Positions 6,025-8,167 of a stretch of DNA of 8,167 nt are shown in pieces. Position 1 is the stretch's first letter. Each line of letters begins with the position of its first letter. Origin of the DNA: Crocinitomicaceae bacterium (GTDB lineage: Bacteria; Bacteroidota; Bacteroidia; Flavobacteriales_D; Crocinitomicaceae); assembly GCA_002696025.1 (NCBI GenBank), contig NZQU01000030.1, positions 1-8,167 on the forward strand, given 5' to 3'. Below the pieces are notes generated by a model, which did no database searches, was not told the DNA's origin, and saw only the letters and a list, made by a program, of their open reading frames with translations. The translations under genes were made by a program, and so were the position numbers.

Positions 6025-7422
6025 ATGTTTGATAATGACGAAGAATTTTCAAAGAAAAACTTAGAAAAAGATTTAATATTATTTGAGAACCATTTAAAAG
6101 GAGAAAGCATTGGCTTTATTGATAGTGATCGAGTTGAAATGATTATCGACCATTATTTGATTCACTCTCATTATCAAAAAGCAAAAGACGCCTGTGATTT
6201 TGGACTTGAAATATTTCCTACCAACACTATATTTACCTTAAGAAAAGCACAATCAATGACAGGCTTAGGTCTTTTATCTGAAGCCCTAAAATTAATAAAC
6301 GAACTTGAAAAGTTAGAAAATTCAAATGCAGAGCTATTTCTTACCAAAGCATCTCTACTTGGTCAATTAAGAGATACTAAAAATGCCATTAAATATTATC
6401 GATTGGCTTTAAATGAGTGTGAAAATGCGGAAAAAGATGAAATTTATGTCGATATGGCCATGGAATATGAGCACAATCAAAATTTCACTGGAGCTATAAA
6501 AGTTCTTAACGAGGCTTTATCACACAATCCTCATAATGAATTTGCCTTATCTGAATTATCATACTGTTATGAAAAGGAAGAAAAAGAAGAAGAAGCTATT
6601 CATAAAATCACTCAATTTATTGATGAAAACCCATACTCATTTTCTGCATGGTATCACTTAGGAAATGCATATCTTAGATCTGAAAACTTTGACAAAGCGA
6701 TATGGGCATTTGATTATAGCATATTAATTAACGATTCTTCTGCCGCTGCTCATTTCAATATAGCGAGTGCTTATTTATCAATTGAAAGACACAATCAAGC
6801 AATTAAGCATTTTCAAAACTCACTAGACCTTGACGGTGAAGAGCCAATGGCATATTGTTATATGGGTGAAGCTTATGAACAACTTGAAGAACTTGAACTT
6901 GCAAAAAACTGTTACTTAAAAAGTATAGAACTATCTCCTAATTTTGCTCAAGCATGGCTTGGACTTGGAATTATTGAAGATTTAAAGGGAAATACTAAAG
7001 AGGCCATTGTTATTTTTAATAAAACCATTGAAATTGAGCCTGAAAACTCTGGAATTAACCATGTTCTTGCTAGTGCATATGAAAAAGAAAAAGAATTTAA
7101 AACTGCAATAAAATATTATAAGATTTCTCTAGAACTTGACCCAAATGACATGGAGTGCCTTTCAGACTTTCTTAAAATGCTCACCTTAGTAGATAAAAAA
7201 GCAGCGCTAAACTTTATTCAAAAATTTAATGAAACAAATGGTCAAGATATAAAGTCATGGATATGGGAAGTCAACCTTAAATGGATTAATGGATTAAAAA
7301 AAGAGGCCCTGGGTCTTTTCTCGATATCATGTGATACAGATAACGAGAAGTCATTATTCCTCTTTGACATCAATCCTGTTTTTCTTGAAGTACCTGAATT
7401 TGTATCTTTGTCTAAATCTTAA
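6025..7422 (+). CDS. Tetratricopeptide (TPR) repeat protein
   Basis: A 465-residue soluble protein, no signal peptide or membrane segment, built almost entirely of helical TPR units, so probably a protein-interaction scaffold; partner unknown. About ten repeats can be read, with approximate starts at residues 36, 70, 102, 138, 172, 206, 240, 274, 308 and 342. The best show the W/Y-LG-AY-A-P spacing, for example AWYHLGNAYLRSENFDKAIWAFDYS and AWLGLGIIEDLKGNTKEAIVIFNK, separated by ELSPN, EIEPEN and ELDPND turns. The acidic N-terminus includes an IDHYLIHSHYQKA helix pair, a form I associate with a TPR family common in Bacteroidota. Residues 375-465 are more divergent and end in PVFLEVPEFV. The ATG at 6025 follows a poly-A tract without a Shine-Dalgarno sequence. 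The phosphosulfolactate synthase gene starts 12 nt after its stop, suggesting cotranscription. Confidence 0.9.
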   Translation: MFDNDEEFSKKNLEKDLILFENHLKGESIGFIDSDRVEMIIDHYLIHSHYQKAKDACDFGLEIFPTNTIFTLRKAQSMTGLGLLSEALKLINELEKLENSNAELFLTKASLLGQLRDTKNAIKYYRLALNECENAEKDEIYVDMAMEYEHNQNFTGAIKVLNEALSHNPHNEFALSELSYCYEKEEKEEEAIHKITQFIDENPYSFSAWYHLGNAYLRSENFDKAIWAFDYSILINDSSAAAHFNIASAYLSIERHNQAIKHFQNSLDLDGEEPMAYCYMGEAYEQLEELELAKNCYLKSIELSPNFAQAWLGLGIIEDLKGNTKEAIVIFNKTIEIEPENSGINHVLASAYEKEKEFKTAIKYYKISLELDPNDMECLSDFLKMLTLVDKKAALNFIQKFNETNGQDIKSWIWEVNLKWINGLKKEALGLFSISCDTDNEKSLFLFDINPVFLEVPEFVSLSKS

Positions 7423-7434
7423 TTAAAGATTCAA

Positions 7435-8167
7435 ATGAATTTTAAACTTACCCATATTCCAAGCCGTTCAGAAAAACCAAGAGATAAAGGCATTACAATG
7501 ATGATGGATAAAGGACTTGGAGTCAATGAAACAGAACAATTTATTGAAGCCTCAGGTCATTTAACAGACATTGTTAAATTTGGCTTTGGAACAGCCTTTG
7601 TCACTCCAAACCTGAAAAAAAAGATATCACTATATAAAAAAGCGGGAATCAGACCTTATTTAGGAGGCACATTATTTGAAGCATTTTATGCAAGAGGAAA
7701 GTTCAATGACTATATTAAACTCCTTGATGAATTAGATATTGATCTAGCTGAAATATCTGATGGATCCATTATAATACCACATAATCAAAAATGTGAATTA
7801 ATTCAGGAACTATCAAAAACACGAACCGTATTATCTGAGGTAGGTTCTAAAGACTCAGGCATTCTTATTTCACCGGGTAAGTGGATCAGAATGATGACTA
7901 CTGAGCTTGAAGCCGGTAGTTGGAAAGTCATAGCAGAAGGTAGAGAATCTGGAAATGTTGGGGTATTTAGACCCAATGGGACTGCCCATACCCTATTAAT
8001 TAATAGAATTATTAGTAAAGTTGCACCAGAAAATATTTTATGGGAGGCTCCTCAAAAAAATCAACAAGTTTGGTTTATTAAACTATTCGGAAGTGAAGTT
8101 AACCTTGGAAACATAAGCCCAAAAGAAATTATTCCTCTTGAATGCTTAAGGTTAGGATTAAGAGGAG
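7435..8167 (+). CDS. comA: Phosphosulfolactate synthase (ComA family), partial (C-terminus beyond the right edge)
   Basis: I translated 244 codons from the ATG at 7435 to the window edge; the family is about 250-260 residues, so only a short tail is missing. ComA adds sulfite to phosphoenolpyruvate to give (R)-phosphosulfolactate, the entry to coenzyme M in methanogens and to sulfolactate in some bacteria. Motifs match the family: a basic N-terminus with PRDKGITMMMDKGLG (15-29), DIVKFGFGTAFVTP (45-58), PYLGGTLFEAF (74-84), AEISDGSIIIP (105-115), LSEVGSKDSG (133-142), AEGRESGNVGVF (167-178), and IIPLECLRLGLRG (232-244) at the edge. It lies 12 nt after the TPR gene. In Bacteroidota the product's fate is not settled: sulfolactate or cysteate for sulfonolipids is possible, but no further sulfonate gene is in view. 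Family confident, physiological role inferred. Confidence 0.92.
   Translation, partial: MNFKLTHIPSRSEKPRDKGITMMMDKGLGVNETEQFIEASGHLTDIVKFGFGTAFVTPNLKKKISLYKKAGIRPYLGGTLFEAFYARGKFNDYIKLLDELDIDLAEISDGSIIIPHNQKCELIQELSKTRTVLSEVGSKDSGILISPGKWIRMMTTELEAGSWKVIAEGRESGNVGVFRPNGTAHTLLINRIISKVAPENILWEAPQKNQQVWFIKLFGSEVNLGNISPKEIIPLECLRLGLRG

Overview
The window looks like a chromosomal segment of a low-G+C member of the Bacteroidota, probably a marine or aquatic Flavobacteriales-type organism. The basis is strong A+T bias, start codons without clear Shine-Dalgarno sequences, one good match to the Bacteroidota -7 promoter box (TAnnTTTG), and the gene families present: a UMF1-type MFS transporter, a LYS1-like dehydrogenase, and a TPR protein next to a ComA homologue. 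There are no RNA genes, mobile elements or CRISPR arrays, and no gene-free stretch longer than about 220 bases.

Left part (minus strand, 5808 down to 1): six genes in one direction, spaced so tightly that they are almost certainly an operon. In transcription order they are panB (ketopantoate hydroxymethyltransferase), a ribulose-phosphate 3-epimerase-like TIM barrel fused to a CBS pair, a type I-beta DAHP synthase, a KdsC-type HAD phosphatase with an unusual N-terminal extension, a saccharopine dehydrogenase (LYS1)-like oxidoreductase, and the N-terminal 353 codons of a UMF1-family MFS transporter that runs off the left edge. Junctions are 12 nt, a 4-nt ATGA overlap, a 1-nt TAATG overlap, 10 nt and 9 nt.

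Middle (5809-6024): a 216-base divergent intergenic region of about 21% G+C, with a perfect -7 box for panB.

Right part (plus strand, 6025 to 8167): a cytoplasmic protein of about ten TPR repeats, then, 12 nt later, a phosphosulfolactate synthase (ComA family) cut by the right edge after 244 codons.

The most unusual element is the epimerase-CBS fusion. Its epimerase half keeps the metal and acid/base residues, and its CBS half reads like the tail of arabinose-5-phosphate isomerase (KdsD). KdsD normally supplies the pathway that ends at KdsC, and a KdsC-type phosphatase lies two genes downstream with a DAHP synthase between. The block could link pentose-phosphate supply to synthesis of 3-deoxy-ulosonic acids (the shikimate entry and Kdo-like sugars). 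That is inference; the individual family assignments are firm.
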